Shown here piece by piece: positions 12,481-21,294 of a DNA stretch of 64,000 nucleotides. The notes below the pieces were generated by a model that saw only the letters and a program-made list of their open reading frames with translations, had not been told where the DNA came from and did no database searches. A program made the position numbers and the translations under genes. The DNA is from Hyphomicrobiales bacterium (GTDB lineage Bacteria; Pseudomonadota; Alphaproteobacteria; Rhizobiales; Beijerinckiaceae). The stretch spans positions 124,001 through 188,000 of the forward strand of contig JAIXYZ010000007.1 of assembly GCA_027489955.1 (NCBI GenBank), in the 5' to 3' direction. The first letter of the stretch is position 1. Each line of letters opens with the position of its first letter.

Positions 12481-13821
12481 TCAGGCGGCGGCGTCCGCAG
12501 CCTTGTCCCGGCCGACCGTGCTGCGGCCGACATCGACATAGGTGAAGCCGCGGGCCCGCACGTCGTCCGGGCGATATATGTTTCGCAAATCCACGATGAT
12601 GGGCGCCTTCATCAGGCCCTTCACGCGGTCGAGGTTGAGGGCGCGGAACGCATCCCACTCGGTCACGATGACGACCACGTCCGCGCCGGTGACGCAGTCA
12701 TACGCGTCGCGCGCGTAGTCGACGTCGCTCAGCACCAGGCGGGCCTGCTCCATGCCTTCCGGGTCGAAGGCGCGGATGCGCGCTCCCCCGTCCTGCAGCG
12801 CCGCGATGATCGCCAGCGAAGGCGCCTCGCGCATGTCGTCGGTATTGGGCTTGTAGGTCAGGCCGAGCACGGCGACGGACTTGCCGCGCACCGAGCCGCC
12901 GCAGGCGGCGACGATCTTCTTGGCCATGCCGCGCTTGCGCTGGTCGTTGACCGCGGTCACGGCCTCCACGATCCGGATCGGCGCGCCGTAATCCTGCGCC
13001 GTCTTGACCAGGGCGAGCGTGTCCTTGGGGAAGCAGGATCCGCCATAGCCCGGCCCCGCATGCAGGAACTTGGAGCCGATCCGGTTGTCGAGGCCCATGC
13101 CGCGCGCCACGTCCTGGACGTTCGCGCCCACCTGCTCGCACAGGTCGGCGATCTCGTTGATGAAGGTGATCTTCACGGCCAGGAACGCGTTGGCGGCGTA
13201 TTTCGTCAGCTCGGCGGTCCGGCGGCTGGTGCGCAGGATGGGCAGGCTGTTCAGCGACAGCGGACGGTAGACGTCGTTGATCACCTGGAAGCCCCGCTCG
13301 TCGTCGGCGCCGATGACGATCCGGTCCGGCCGCTTGAAATCGTCGATCGCCGCGCCTTCGCGCAGGAATTCGGGATTGGACACGACCGAGAACTGCGCGT
13401 CGGGCCGCGTCTCGCGCACGATCCGCTCCACCTCGTCGCCGGTGCCGACCGGGACGGTGGACTTGGTCACGATGACGGTGAAGCCGGTGAGCGCCGCCGC
13501 GATCTCCCGCGCCGCGCCGTAGACATAGGAGAGGTCGGCGAACCCGTCGCCCCGCCGGGACGGGGTCCCGACCGCGATGAAGACCGCGTCGGCGCCCTGG
13601 ATGCCGGCGGCGATGTCGGTGGTGAAGGACAGCCGCCCCGCCGCGACGTTGGAGGCCACCAGGTCGTCGAGCCCGGGCTCGAAGATCGGGATCTCGCCCC
13701 GCAGGAGCGCCGCGATCTTCCGGTCGTCCTTGTCGATGCAGACCACGTCGTGGCCGAAATCGGCGAAGCAGGCGCCGGAGACCAGGCCGACATAGCCCGA
13801 ACCGACCATCGCGATCTTCAT
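12481..13821 (-). CDS. ugd: UDP-glucose 6-dehydrogenase
   Basis: Oxidises UDP-glucose to UDP-glucuronate with two NAD+, feeding surface polysaccharide or lipid synthesis; 446 residues, cytosolic. N-terminal Rossmann motif MVGSGYVGLVSGACFA, the TKSTVPVGTG loop, and catalytic Cys263 in GYGGSCFPKDTLALV. The C-terminal domain has AVLGLTYKPNTDDMREAPS. No polysaccharide genes are adjacent, so the end product is unknown. It is a single gene or loosely grouped with the ATPase gene 72 bases upstream. The 197 bases between its stop and pccB hold no gene I can support. Confidence 0.95.
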   Translation of the reverse strand: MKIAMVGSGYVGLVSGACFADFGHDVVCIDKDDRKIAALLRGEIPIFEPGLDDLVASNVAAGRLSFTTDIAAGIQGADAVFIAVGTPSRRGDGFADLSYVYGAAREIAAALTGFTVIVTKSTVPVGTGDEVERIVRETRPDAQFSVVSNPEFLREGAAIDDFKRPDRIVIGADDERGFQVINDVYRPLSLNSLPILRTSRRTAELTKYAANAFLAVKITFINEIADLCEQVGANVQDVARGMGLDNRIGSKFLHAGPGYGGSCFPKDTLALVKTAQDYGAPIRIVEAVTAVNDQRKRGMAKKIVAACGGSVRGKSVAVLGLTYKPNTDDMREAPSLAIIAALQDGGARIRAFDPEGMEQARLVLSDVDYARDAYDCVTGADVVVIVTEWDAFRALNLDRVKGLMKAPIIVDLRNIYRPDDVRARGFTYVDVGRSTVGRDKAADAAA

Positions 13822-13893
13822 GCCGTCTCTCCTGGCGGGTTTGCGCCTGTCCGGCGCACGGCGCGTCCTCTGTCGGCTCGCTCCGTGGAAAAA

Positions 13894-15390
13894 TCAAGGC
13901 GCGCGGGCAAGGCCGCCCGACGCCCTTGCCGCGCCGTCCGGCGCTCCGGGGGCCGTTTCCGCCCCCAGGGCGGGCACGGCCACGACCCGCATGCCGCCCT
14001 TGTCGGTGCGGCAGACAACGACCTCGCGCTCCTCCAGGAAGGCGAGCAGCCGCCGGGCGCGGGAGGCGGACTGGGTGCCGTAGATCGCGGCGAGGTCCGC
14101 GTCCGAGGGGCACGGCTCGCCGTCCAGCGCCGCCCGCGCGATGCGCAGGAACACGGCCTCCAGGTCGTCGGGCACGGATGAGGCGAGATCGAGCGCCTGC
14201 TGCCAGTCCGGATCGTTGGCCCGCGCCTCGTCGACGCCGGCCCGCGCCGCCGCCAGCCGCCGCCGGAAGGCGGACAGGCCGAGCCGGTCCGCCGGCACGC
14301 CGCGCATCCGGCAGCGGACGGTGAAGTCCTGGTACAAGACGGCGATCTGCCGACGCGTCTGGTCGGGATCGGCGAGGACCTCCCGCAGGATGAGGTCGAT
14401 GGCGGCCGACATCTCCTCCGGCGAGAGGCTGGGCGCGGCAGCCGGCTGCGGCGGCCGGTAGCGGGCGATGTCCACGAGAACCTCGTCGGCGGAGGCGCGC
14501 GGCGCGGCGGGCGCGGGGGTCCGGATGCGTTCCGGCGCGGCCGGCTCGGCCACGTCGATCAACGCATGAGGATCGTCGGCCCGGTCCGGCAGCGGCAGGA
14601 GCGAGGGCCCGGCGCCGCGGCTCTCGGTCGTCACGGCGCCGATCCGCACCGGCAGCGGACGCCGCGCCAAAGCGGGGCCCAGCGCCACGAAATGTCCCCG
14701 CTCCAGGTCCCGGAACATCTCCGCCTGCCGCCGCTCCAGCCCCAGCAGGTCCGCCGCGCGGGCCATGTCGATGTCCAGGAAGGTGCGGCCCATGAGGAAG
14801 TTGGACGCTTCCGCGGCCACGTTCTTGGCGAGCTTGGCCAGGCGCTGGGTGGCGATGACGCCGGACAGGCCGCGCTTGCGGCCCCGGCACATCAGGTTCG
14901 TCATCGCTCCCAGCGACAGGCGGCGGGCGTCGTCCGACACCTCGCCCGCGGCGGCCGGCGCGAAGAGCTGCGCCTCGTCGACGACGACCAGGACCGGGAA
15001 CCAGTGCTCCCGCTCGGCCTCGAACAGCCCGCCGAGGAAGGCGGCGGCCCGGCGCATCTGCGCCTCCGCATCCAGCGATTCCAGGTTGAGGACGACGGAG
15101 ACGCGGTGGCGGCGCACGCGGGCCGCCATGCGCTGCAGGTCGGCCTCCCGCCGGTCGGCGTCGATGACGACATGGCCGAACGCATCGGCGAGGGTGACGA
15201 AGTCGCCTTCGGGGTCGACGACCACCTGCTGCACGAAGGGCGCGCTCTGCTCCAGGAGGCGGCGCAGGAGATGCGACTTGCCGGACCCGGAATTGCCCTG
15301 GACCAGCAGCCGGGTCGCCAGGAGCTCCGCAAGGTCGAGGTGCGCGGGGCGCCCGTCGGGCTGGCTCCCCATGTCGATATGCGTCGTCAT
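13894..15390 (-). CDS. HerA/FtsK-like ATP-binding protein (DUF87 type)
   Basis: Cytosolic P-loop ATPase of about 498 residues. Walker A is VQGNSGSGKSHLLRRLL near the N terminus, Walker B is VVVDEAQLFAPAA, and MCRGRKRGLSGVIATQRLAKL resembles the sensor/arginine region of the HerA-FtsK superfamily. After about residue 260 the family match ends; the remaining 240 residues are Pro/Ala-rich then helical and not recognised by me. Family members translocate DNA as hexamers, often with a NurA nuclease, but no nuclease is adjacent here. Neither start (15402 or 15390) has a clear ribosome site. Function is not assignable beyond ATP-driven nucleic-acid or chromosome work, which is inference from the superfamily. 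Confidence 0.72.
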   Translation of the reverse strand: MTTHIDMGSQPDGRPAHLDLAELLATRLLVQGNSGSGKSHLLRRLLEQSAPFVQQVVVDPEGDFVTLADAFGHVVIDADRREADLQRMAARVRRHRVSVVLNLESLDAEAQMRRAAAFLGGLFEAEREHWFPVLVVVDEAQLFAPAAAGEVSDDARRLSLGAMTNLMCRGRKRGLSGVIATQRLAKLAKNVAAEASNFLMGRTFLDIDMARAADLLGLERRQAEMFRDLERGHFVALGPALARRPLPVRIGAVTTESRGAGPSLLPLPDRADDPHALIDVAEPAAPERIRTPAPAAPRASADEVLVDIARYRPPQPAAAPSLSPEEMSAAIDLILREVLADPDQTRRQIAVLYQDFTVRCRMRGVPADRLGLSAFRRRLAAARAGVDEARANDPDWQQALDLASSVPDDLEAVFLRIARAALDGEPCPSDADLAAIYGTQSASRARRLLAFLEEREVVVCRTDKGGMRVVAVPALGAETAPGAPDGAARASGGLARAP

Positions 15391-15474
15391 CGGGCAACGC
15401 ATCTACCACGGGCGGCGGGCCGGGCGGACGGCACGGGGCGGCTTCTCCACAGGCGGACCGCCGGCCCGCTGCGG

Positions 15475-16572
15475 TCAGGCCTTCAGCGCCACGTCCCGGA
15501 AGGCGGCGACGAGGGGCGCCTCCAGCTTGCCCGTCATGCCCCTGATGATCTCGTAGGCGTCCTCGCGGGGCATGGGCGGCTTGTATTTCCGGTTCTCGAT
15601 CAAAGCCGCGAAAATGTCCGAGATCGTCATGATCCGGCACAGGTCGGAGATGGAATGGCCTTGGAGCGCGTCGGGATAGCCCGACCCGTCGAGGAATTCG
15701 TGATGATGGCGCACGACGTCCGCAACCTCGTCGCTGACCCCGGCGGTGCCGACGATGGCGTCGTAGCCGATGACGGGGTGGGAGCGCATGATCGCGAGCT
15801 CGTCCCCGTCGAGGCGGCCGGGCTTGTCCAGGATCTCCAGCGGGATGCTGGCCTTGCCCACGTCGTGGAACATGCCGGCCGTCGCCAGGCGCTGGATGTC
15901 GTTGCGGTTCAGCCCGAGCCTCTGGCCGAAGCCGACGGCCACGCCGGTGACGAGCAGGCAGTGCTGGAACGTGCCCTCGTGGTGCTGGCGCACCGTGTCG
16001 AGCCAGGTCGTCAGGCTTGTCTCGGCGATGTTGTCGGCGATCGCCCGGCCCGCCTCCTCGACGGCCTGCGGGGAGACCGGCGCGCCGGCCGTCACCGCGG
16101 AGAACAGGGACAGCAGCGCCTTCTGGCCGCCGGACGCGGTCTTGGCCGCCTGCGCGGCGGGCCCCACGAGCCCGAGCGACTCGATCGACCCGTCCTCGGC
16201 GCCCTCGCCCTCGGCCGTGAGCATGGCGACCAGCCGCTGGTCGTGGACCGGGTTGAACATGATGTTGGTGGCGCCCAGCGCGTGGGCCTGGATCATCGCC
16301 TTCTTGATGTGCCGGTCCACCACGAAGACGCAGCGGCTCATGGCGCGGAGCGCGGGCATCATCGCCTTCACGTGCATGACGGTCTTCACGTCCTGCAGGT
16401 CGACGTCGATGACCGCGTGCCGGCCCTCGATATCGGCCGGATCCAGCCCCTGGCGCGGCACCGGGACGACCCGGAACGCAGGCTCAAGCGCCGAACGCAG
16501 CAAGCGTTCCTTGGCCGCGCTGTCTGCCAGCACGTGGACGGCCGGACGCAGGTCCAGCTTCGGAAGGCCCAT
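15475..16572 (-). CDS. HD-GYP domain protein with degenerate receiver-like N terminus
   Basis: Probable cyclic di-GMP phosphodiesterase of 365 residues. The C-terminal half (about 175-360) has the HD-GYP signatures: HHEGTFQHCLLVTG, HDVGKASIP (HD pair), then HHHEFLDGSGYPDAL, which contains the GYP triad. The first 125 residues look like a receiver fold (VIDVDLQDVKTVMHVKAMMP, then VFVVDRHIKKAMIQAHALGAT), but the usual KP switch lysine is replaced (FNPV) and a phosphorylatable Asp is not obvious. Metal-binding residues of the HD domain appear intact. No GGDEF protein is adjacent; a PilZ protein lies at 59.9 kb. Confidence 0.88.
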   Translation of the reverse strand: MGLPKLDLRPAVHVLADSAAKERLLRSALEPAFRVVPVPRQGLDPADIEGRHAVIDVDLQDVKTVMHVKAMMPALRAMSRCVFVVDRHIKKAMIQAHALGATNIMFNPVHDQRLVAMLTAEGEGAEDGSIESLGLVGPAAQAAKTASGGQKALLSLFSAVTAGAPVSPQAVEEAGRAIADNIAETSLTTWLDTVRQHHEGTFQHCLLVTGVAVGFGQRLGLNRNDIQRLATAGMFHDVGKASIPLEILDKPGRLDGDELAIMRSHPVIGYDAIVGTAGVSDEVADVVRHHHEFLDGSGYPDALQGHSISDLCRIMTISDIFAALIENRKYKPPMPREDAYEIIRGMTGKLEAPLVAAFRDVALKA

Positions 16573-16768
16573 TCTGATCCCCCACCGCCCGGACCGTTCT
16601 CCCGGGCGTTACGCCCATTCAAACCCGGCAACCGCTAATTCCCGATGAATCGGATTGCAGCGGCGCGCCTCGACAGGGCCTCCGCCATGGCCCAGTTTCG
16701 TGCCCGGATTCGAGGACCATCTGGGGAGTTGTGCGGATATGGAGCGGAATCTCACGCGGGGCGGAACG

Positions 16769-17752
16769 ATGCGGCAGGTCCGGTTCGCCGGTGCCGGCGG
16801 CCCCGAGGTGATCGCCGTGGAGACCGCGCCGATCCCCGATCCCGGCCCACGCCAGGTGCTCGTGCGGGTTCTGGGCGCCGGCGTGAACCGGCCGGACTGC
16901 GCCCAGCGCGAGGGGCGCTATCCGCCGCCGCCCGGCGCCACCGACGTGCCGGGGCTGGAGATCGCCGGGGAGGTCGTCGGCCTGGGGGACGGCGCCCCGG
17001 CCGAACTCCTGGGCGCGAGCGTCTGCGCGCTGGTCGCCAGCGGCGGCTATGCCGAATACGCCGTCGCCGACGTGGACCTGTGCCTGCCGGTGCCGGACGG
17101 GTTCAGCATGATCGAGGCCGGCGCGATCCCCGAGACCTTCTTCACCGTCTACGACAACGTCTTCACCCGCGGCCGGCTGCAGCCCGGCGAGACCCTCCTC
17201 GTCCATGGCGGCTCGAGCGGCATCGGGTCCACCGCGATCCAGCTCGCCCATGCCTTCGGCTCGACCGTGCTGGCGACGGCCGGCTCGGCGGACAAATGCG
17301 CGTTCTGCGTCGAGCTCGGCGCGAAGGCCGCGTTCAACTACCGCGACACGGACTTCGTCGAGGCGGCGAAGGCGGCCAATGGCGGCAGGGGCGTCGACGT
17401 CATCCTCGACATGGTCGGCGGCGACTACACCGCCCGCAACCTCGCGCTGCTGGCGACCGAGGGCAGGCTGGTCCAGATCGCGTTCCTGCGCGGCAGCAAG
17501 GCCGACCTCGACATGCTGCCGATCCTGGTCAAGCGCCTGACCTTCACAGGCTCCACCCTGAGGCCCCGCAGCGTCGCCCAGAAGGCCGCCATTGCCCGCG
17601 CGCTGGCCGAGCGCGTCTGGCCGCTCTTTTCCGCCGGCCGCGTCCGCCCGGTGATCCACGCCGTCTTCGGCCTCTCCGAGGCAAGGCAGGCCCACGCGCT
17701 CATGGAGACGAGCGCGCACCAGGGCAAGATCGTGCTCGACCCCACCCGCTAG
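16769..17752 (+). CDS. Zinc-free medium-chain dehydrogenase, quinone oxidoreductase-like (PIG3/QorA group)
   Basis: NAD(P)H-dependent oxidoreductase of 327 residues. The GroES-like half (MRQVRFAGAGGPEVIAVE, then GVNRPDCAQREGRYPPPPGA) is followed by a Rossmann half with LVHGGSSGIGSTAIQLA, which is the NADPH loop of the quinone oxidoreductase group. Structural zinc cysteines are absent. RPDCAQREGRYPPPPG closely resembles PIG3/TP53I3-type enzymes that reduce ortho-quinones. I chose ATG 16769, preceded by GGGGCGGA, because homologues begin at this point; earlier in-frame ATGs at 16739 and 16655 exist. Real substrate unknown. Confidence 0.88.
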   Translation: MRQVRFAGAGGPEVIAVETAPIPDPGPRQVLVRVLGAGVNRPDCAQREGRYPPPPGATDVPGLEIAGEVVGLGDGAPAELLGASVCALVASGGYAEYAVADVDLCLPVPDGFSMIEAGAIPETFFTVYDNVFTRGRLQPGETLLVHGGSSGIGSTAIQLAHAFGSTVLATAGSADKCAFCVELGAKAAFNYRDTDFVEAAKAANGGRGVDVILDMVGGDYTARNLALLATEGRLVQIAFLRGSKADLDMLPILVKRLTFTGSTLRPRSVAQKAAIARALAERVWPLFSAGRVRPVIHAVFGLSEARQAHALMETSAHQGKIVLDPTR

Positions 17753-17812
17753 GCGGGCGGCGCGTTAGAGGACGACGATGTCGGGGATGGAAAACGACAG
17801 CCTGGTGGGGAC

Positions 17813-17889
<77 letters not shown>

Positions 17890-18067
17890 GGCCGGTTTGG
17901 CGACCAAGCGCGCGCCTTTTAGGGTGCGCGCCGCGATGCTGTCAAAGGAAATCCTCTGCGGCGGCGCGCGCCGTTGTCGAAGCCCGTCGGGACGGCTAAA
18001 GGTCTGACGCGCGGGGGCGGCAAGCGCCGTTCCCGGACAAAATTCCGCTCAGGAGAGCCCCGCCGCG

Positions 18068-18358
18068 ATGCGCGCCGTCCTCGAAGTCATCCTGGTCGCC
18101 CTGGACATCTACTGGTTCATCCTGATCGCCTCCGCGATCATGAGCTGGCTCGTGGCCTTCAACGTGGTGAACGTGCGCAACGAGGTCGTCGGCGCCATCT
18201 GGAACTTCCTGTACCAGGTGACGGAGCCGGCCCTGCGGCCGATCCGGCGCTTCCTGCCGAACCTCGGCGGCATCGACGTGTCGCCGGTGATCCTCCTGCT
18301 GCTCATCCTGCTCATCCAGAAGATCATCGAGCAGAACCTGATCCCGCTTGTGGCCTGA
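18068..18358 (+). CDS. YggT family membrane protein
   Basis: Small inner-membrane protein of 96 residues with two hydrophobic segments: about 3-28 (VLEVILVALDIYWFILIAS) and about 72-92 (SPVILLLLILLIQKIIE). Between them is the family signature YQVTEPALRPIRRFLPNLGGIDVSP. YggT proteins are linked to osmotic tolerance, cell division or membrane-protein placement in different bacteria; the mechanism is unsettled. It is followed within 4 bases by a DUF167 gene, a YggT-DUF167 pairing that recurs widely, and then folD. Confidence 0.93.
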   Translation: MRAVLEVILVALDIYWFILIASAIMSWLVAFNVVNVRNEVVGAIWNFLYQVTEPALRPIRRFLPNLGGIDVSPVILLLLILLIQKIIEQNLIPLVA

Positions 18359-18362
18359 CCGC

Positions 18363-18695
18363 GTGCCGTGGACGGCCGGTGCCGGGGCGGTGACGCTCGT
18401 GGTGCGGCTGACGCCCCGGGGCGGGCGGGACGCGATCGAGGGCATCGCCGACCTGTCGGACGGGCGGCGGGTTCTGGCCGCGAGGGTGCGCGCGGCGCCC
18501 GAGGACGATGCGGCGAACATGGCGCTTCGGACGCTTCTGGCGAAGGCCGCCGGGGTGCCCGTCCGCGACGTGACGCTGGAACAGGGCAACCGGGCCCGCA
18601 TCAAGACGCTGCGGATCGCGGGCGATCCGGACCGGCTCGCCGAAGCGCTCGCGGCATCGGCCGGCAGGCCGAGGGGACAGGACGGGGGACGATGA
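18363..18695 (+). CDS. DUF167 (YggU) family protein
   Basis: Small soluble protein of 110 residues. It shows the family pattern [14 protein letters not shown] near the N terminus, [23 protein letters not shown] in the middle and the C-terminal strand [15 protein letters not shown] chose GTG 18363 directly after the yggT stop; a TTG at 18348 would overlap yggT. Its stop overlaps the folD start as ATGA, so translation is coupled. No biochemical function is established for the family. Confidence 0.9.
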   Translation: MPWTAGAGAVTLVVRLTPRGGRDAIEGIADLSDGRRVLAARVRAAPEDDAANMALRTLLAKAAGVPVRDVTLEQGNRARIKTLRIAGDPDRLAEALAASAGRPRGQDGGR

Positions 18696-19585
18696 TGAAC
18701 GCCACGCTGATCGACGGGAAAGCCTTCGCGGAAACCCTGCGAGGCCGCATCGCGCAGGCCGTCGCCGGCCTGGCGCGCGACGGCGTCCAGCCGGGGCTCG
18801 CCGTCGTGCTGGTGGGCGAGGATCCGGCGAGCCAGGTCTATGTGCGCAACAAGGCCCGCCAGACCGTGGAAGCGGGCATGCGCTCCATCGAGCACAAGCT
18901 GCCCGCCTCGGTCCCGCAGGACGAGCTCCTGGCCCTGGTGCGCGCCCTCAACGCCGATCCCCAGGTGGACGGCATCCTCGTTCAGCTTCCCCTGCCGAGG
19001 GGTCTCGATGCCCGCCCCGTCATCGAGGCCATCGACCCGGACAAGGACGTGGACGGGCTCACCGACGTCAGCGCCGGGCGCCTCGCCTCCGGCCGCCCCG
19101 GCCTCGTGCCCTGCACGCCGCTCGGCTCCATGATGCTGCTGCGCTCGGTCATGCCCGATATCGCGGGGGCCGAGGCCGTGGTCGTCGGCAGGTCCAACCT
19201 CGTGGGCAAGCCCATCGCGCAATTGCTGCTGGCGGCGGACGCCACCGTCACCATCGCCCATTCCCGCACCCGCGACCTTGCCGCCATCTGCCGCCGGGCG
19301 GACGTGCTGGTGGCCGCCGTCGGCCGGCCGGAAATGGTGCGTGGCGACTGGGTGAAGCCCGGCGCGATCGTCATCGATGTGGGCATCAACCGCATCGCCG
19401 ATGCCTCGCGGCCCAATGGGTCCCGGCTTGTCGGCGACGTGAATTTTGATGAGGCAAGGACGGTCGCCGGCGCGATCACGCCCGTTCCCGGCGGCGTCGG
19501 CCCGATGACCATCGCCTGCCTTTTGCGCAACACGCTCGAGGCCGCCTGCCGCCGCCGCGGCCTGCCGATGCCCGATCTGGGCTGA
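18692..19585 (+). CDS. folD: Bifunctional methylenetetrahydrofolate dehydrogenase/cyclohydrolase
   Basis: Interconverts 5,10-methylene-THF, methenyl-THF and 10-formyl-THF with NADP+; 297 residues. Signatures: [19 protein letters not shown] with the catalytic Lys region, [20 protein letters not shown], the NADP loop [17 protein letters not shown] and GDVNFDEA...[11 protein letters not shown] near the C terminus. The start is the ATG overlapping the DUF167 stop, with GGGGGAC upstream; a longer open frame upstream is the DUF167 region read in another frame. It supplies one-carbon units for purines and initiator Met-tRNA. Confidence 0.97.
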   Translation: MMNATLIDGKAFAETLRGRIAQAVAGLARDGVQPGLAVVLVGEDPASQVYVRNKARQTVEAGMRSIEHKLPASVPQDELLALVRALNADPQVDGILVQLPLPRGLDARPVIEAIDPDKDVDGLTDVSAGRLASGRPGLVPCTPLGSMMLLRSVMPDIAGAEAVVVGRSNLVGKPIAQLLLAADATVTIAHSRTRDLAAICRRADVLVAAVGRPEMVRGDWVKPGAIVIDVGINRIADASRPNGSRLVGDVNFDEARTVAGAITPVPGGVGPMTIACLLRNTLEAACRRRGLPMPDLG

Positions 19586-19591
19586 GCGCCC

Positions 19592-21187
19592 TCAGGCCTT
19601 GTACATGTCCTGCTCGATCCGGCCGATCCAGCCGCGCGCATAGGGCGGCAGGCGACCGGACCGTTCCAGGAAGCGCAGCGTGCCGCGCGCCCGGCGGAAG
19701 CGGTCCTCGCGGCCCTCGCGGGTGAGGAGCGCCAGCTGCCATTCGGCATAGGCCGCATCGCACTGCGCGCGGATGTCGGCGGGGTCCTCGCGGGAGAGCC
19801 GGCCGTTGATGGTGAGGCTCTCGCCGAACGTGTCGATCGCCCCTTCCCGGTCGCCGCCCTCGCGCCAGGCGCGCCCGAGCTCGAGCTTGAGGAAAGCGCG
19901 CCAGCGATCGACATAGATCCGGTCGGGATGGCCGAGAGCCTGCGCCTCCAGCACCTCCTCGGCGAAGGTCAGCGCCTCGACCGCCAGTTCCGGCGCCTCC
20001 TTGTCGATCAGGGTGCGGGCGAGGTCGTAGGCGTGGGACACGAGGGCGTGCCGCTGCTTGGCGTCGCCGTCGGACTCGGCCATGAGGTATTCCAGCCGGG
20101 CGAGCATGCGCGTGCGCAGGAGCGCCAGCCCGTCTTCGTCCCCGATCCGGCTCGCGGCCTTCTCGGCATGGGCGATGATCCGCCCGCGGTGCTGCTGGGC
20201 GCTGGTCGTCAGGAAATCCAGCGGGTCGAGCTCGTCCAGGACGGTCAGCCCGTCGCCGAACGCGGCCAGCGCGCCCGTATCGTCACCGGAGGCGGCGAGG
20301 ATGAGCCCGGTGAGGTAGCGCTCCAGCGCCGCGTCCAGCGCCCGCCCCCCCAGCTCCGGCGCGGCATCGCGGCGCTGGGACACCAGGGTGCGGAAGCCGG
20401 ACAGCGTCGCCAGCGCGTCCGAGCGCAGGCCCTCGGCCTGCTGAAGGTCCGCGAGGTCGAGATGGGCACGTTTGACGATGTCCCAGGCGATGCCCTCCAG
20501 CGGGCGGGCCTCGGCGATCCTGCGGCCGGTGCGGATCACCTCGAAATAGGCGGGATAGGCCTGTTCGGGGTCGGCCTTGCGCAGGATCTTCGCCAGCGCC
20601 ATGCGCTGGTTCATCGCCTCGATGGTCCAGGAAGAATCGTCGGGGAACTGCTCGGCGAGCGCCTGCGCATTGGCGGCGGCCATACGGCCCGCGGCGATGG
20701 CGAGCCGGTCGTCCTGCGCCTCGCGCAGCGTGTCGCGCAGCGCGGCGCGGACCCGCGTCAGATCGTGGACGCGCTCGGTGTCGCCGGGATGGGCCGCGAT
20801 GAAGTCGGTCAGCGCGGCATGGGCCGTCCGGAACGCCTCCAAGGCGCCGGCGACGTCGCCGAGCCTGCGGGCCTCCTCGCCGATCAGGCGGTCGATCCGC
20901 GACAGGTCGGCGAGCGCGCGCCCGGCCGGCGCGGCCTGGGCCAGGAGAGCGGCGGTGTCGCGCGCCTCCCGGTAGGCCTCTATGGCCTCCTGCGGGCGGC
21001 GCTGCTGGGCGAGCGAGCGGCCGCGGGCGATCTGGCGGCGCAGGCGCGCCCTCTCCTTCTGGCGCTGGGCCGCGGGCGAAACCGCCTCGGCCTCCGCGCC
21101 GATGCCCTCGGGCACGGCGGCGGCGGAACGGCCCGGACGGGCGCGGTCGGCACGGGAAGCGGTACGCGACGCGGAACTCTTCGACAC
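19592..21187 (-). CDS. Uncharacterised helical-repeat (TPR-like) protein
   Basis: A 531-residue, almost wholly helical, Ala/Leu/Arg-rich protein with no signal peptide and no enzyme motif that I recognise. Repeated helix pairs of TPR character are visible, for example RRPQEAIEAYREARDTAALL, GDVAGALEAFRTAHAALTDF, QAYPAYFEVIRTGRRIAEARP and GDREGAIDTFGESLTINGRL. The first 30 residues are basic and disordered (SKSSASRTASRADRARPGRS). I chose GTG 21187, which has AGGGAA upstream; a TTG at 21220 is also in frame. Divergent from the mesaconyl-CoA hydratase gene and convergent with folD (6 bases). Probably a protein-binding scaffold; partners unknown. Confidence 0.7.
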   Translation of the reverse strand: MSKSSASRTASRADRARPGRSAAAVPEGIGAEAEAVSPAAQRQKERARLRRQIARGRSLAQQRRPQEAIEAYREARDTAALLAQAAPAGRALADLSRIDRLIGEEARRLGDVAGALEAFRTAHAALTDFIAAHPGDTERVHDLTRVRAALRDTLREAQDDRLAIAAGRMAAANAQALAEQFPDDSSWTIEAMNQRMALAKILRKADPEQAYPAYFEVIRTGRRIAEARPLEGIAWDIVKRAHLDLADLQQAEGLRSDALATLSGFRTLVSQRRDAAPELGGRALDAALERYLTGLILAASGDDTGALAAFGDGLTVLDELDPLDFLTTSAQQHRGRIIAHAEKAASRIGDEDGLALLRTRMLARLEYLMAESDGDAKQRHALVSHAYDLARTLIDKEAPELAVEALTFAEEVLEAQALGHPDRIYVDRWRAFLKLELGRAWREGGDREGAIDTFGESLTINGRLSREDPADIRAQCDAAYAEWQLALLTREGREDRFRRARGTLRFLERSGRLPPYARGWIGRIEQDMYKA

Positions 21188-21294
21188 AACGTTTCCCTGA
21201 CCTGATTCTCGTGCGACCAAAGGCTGTCTTCCGCCAGCATCGGCAAAATGCGTTGTCGCTTGGTGAATGACGCGTGCGGGAAAGCGCGGTGACC

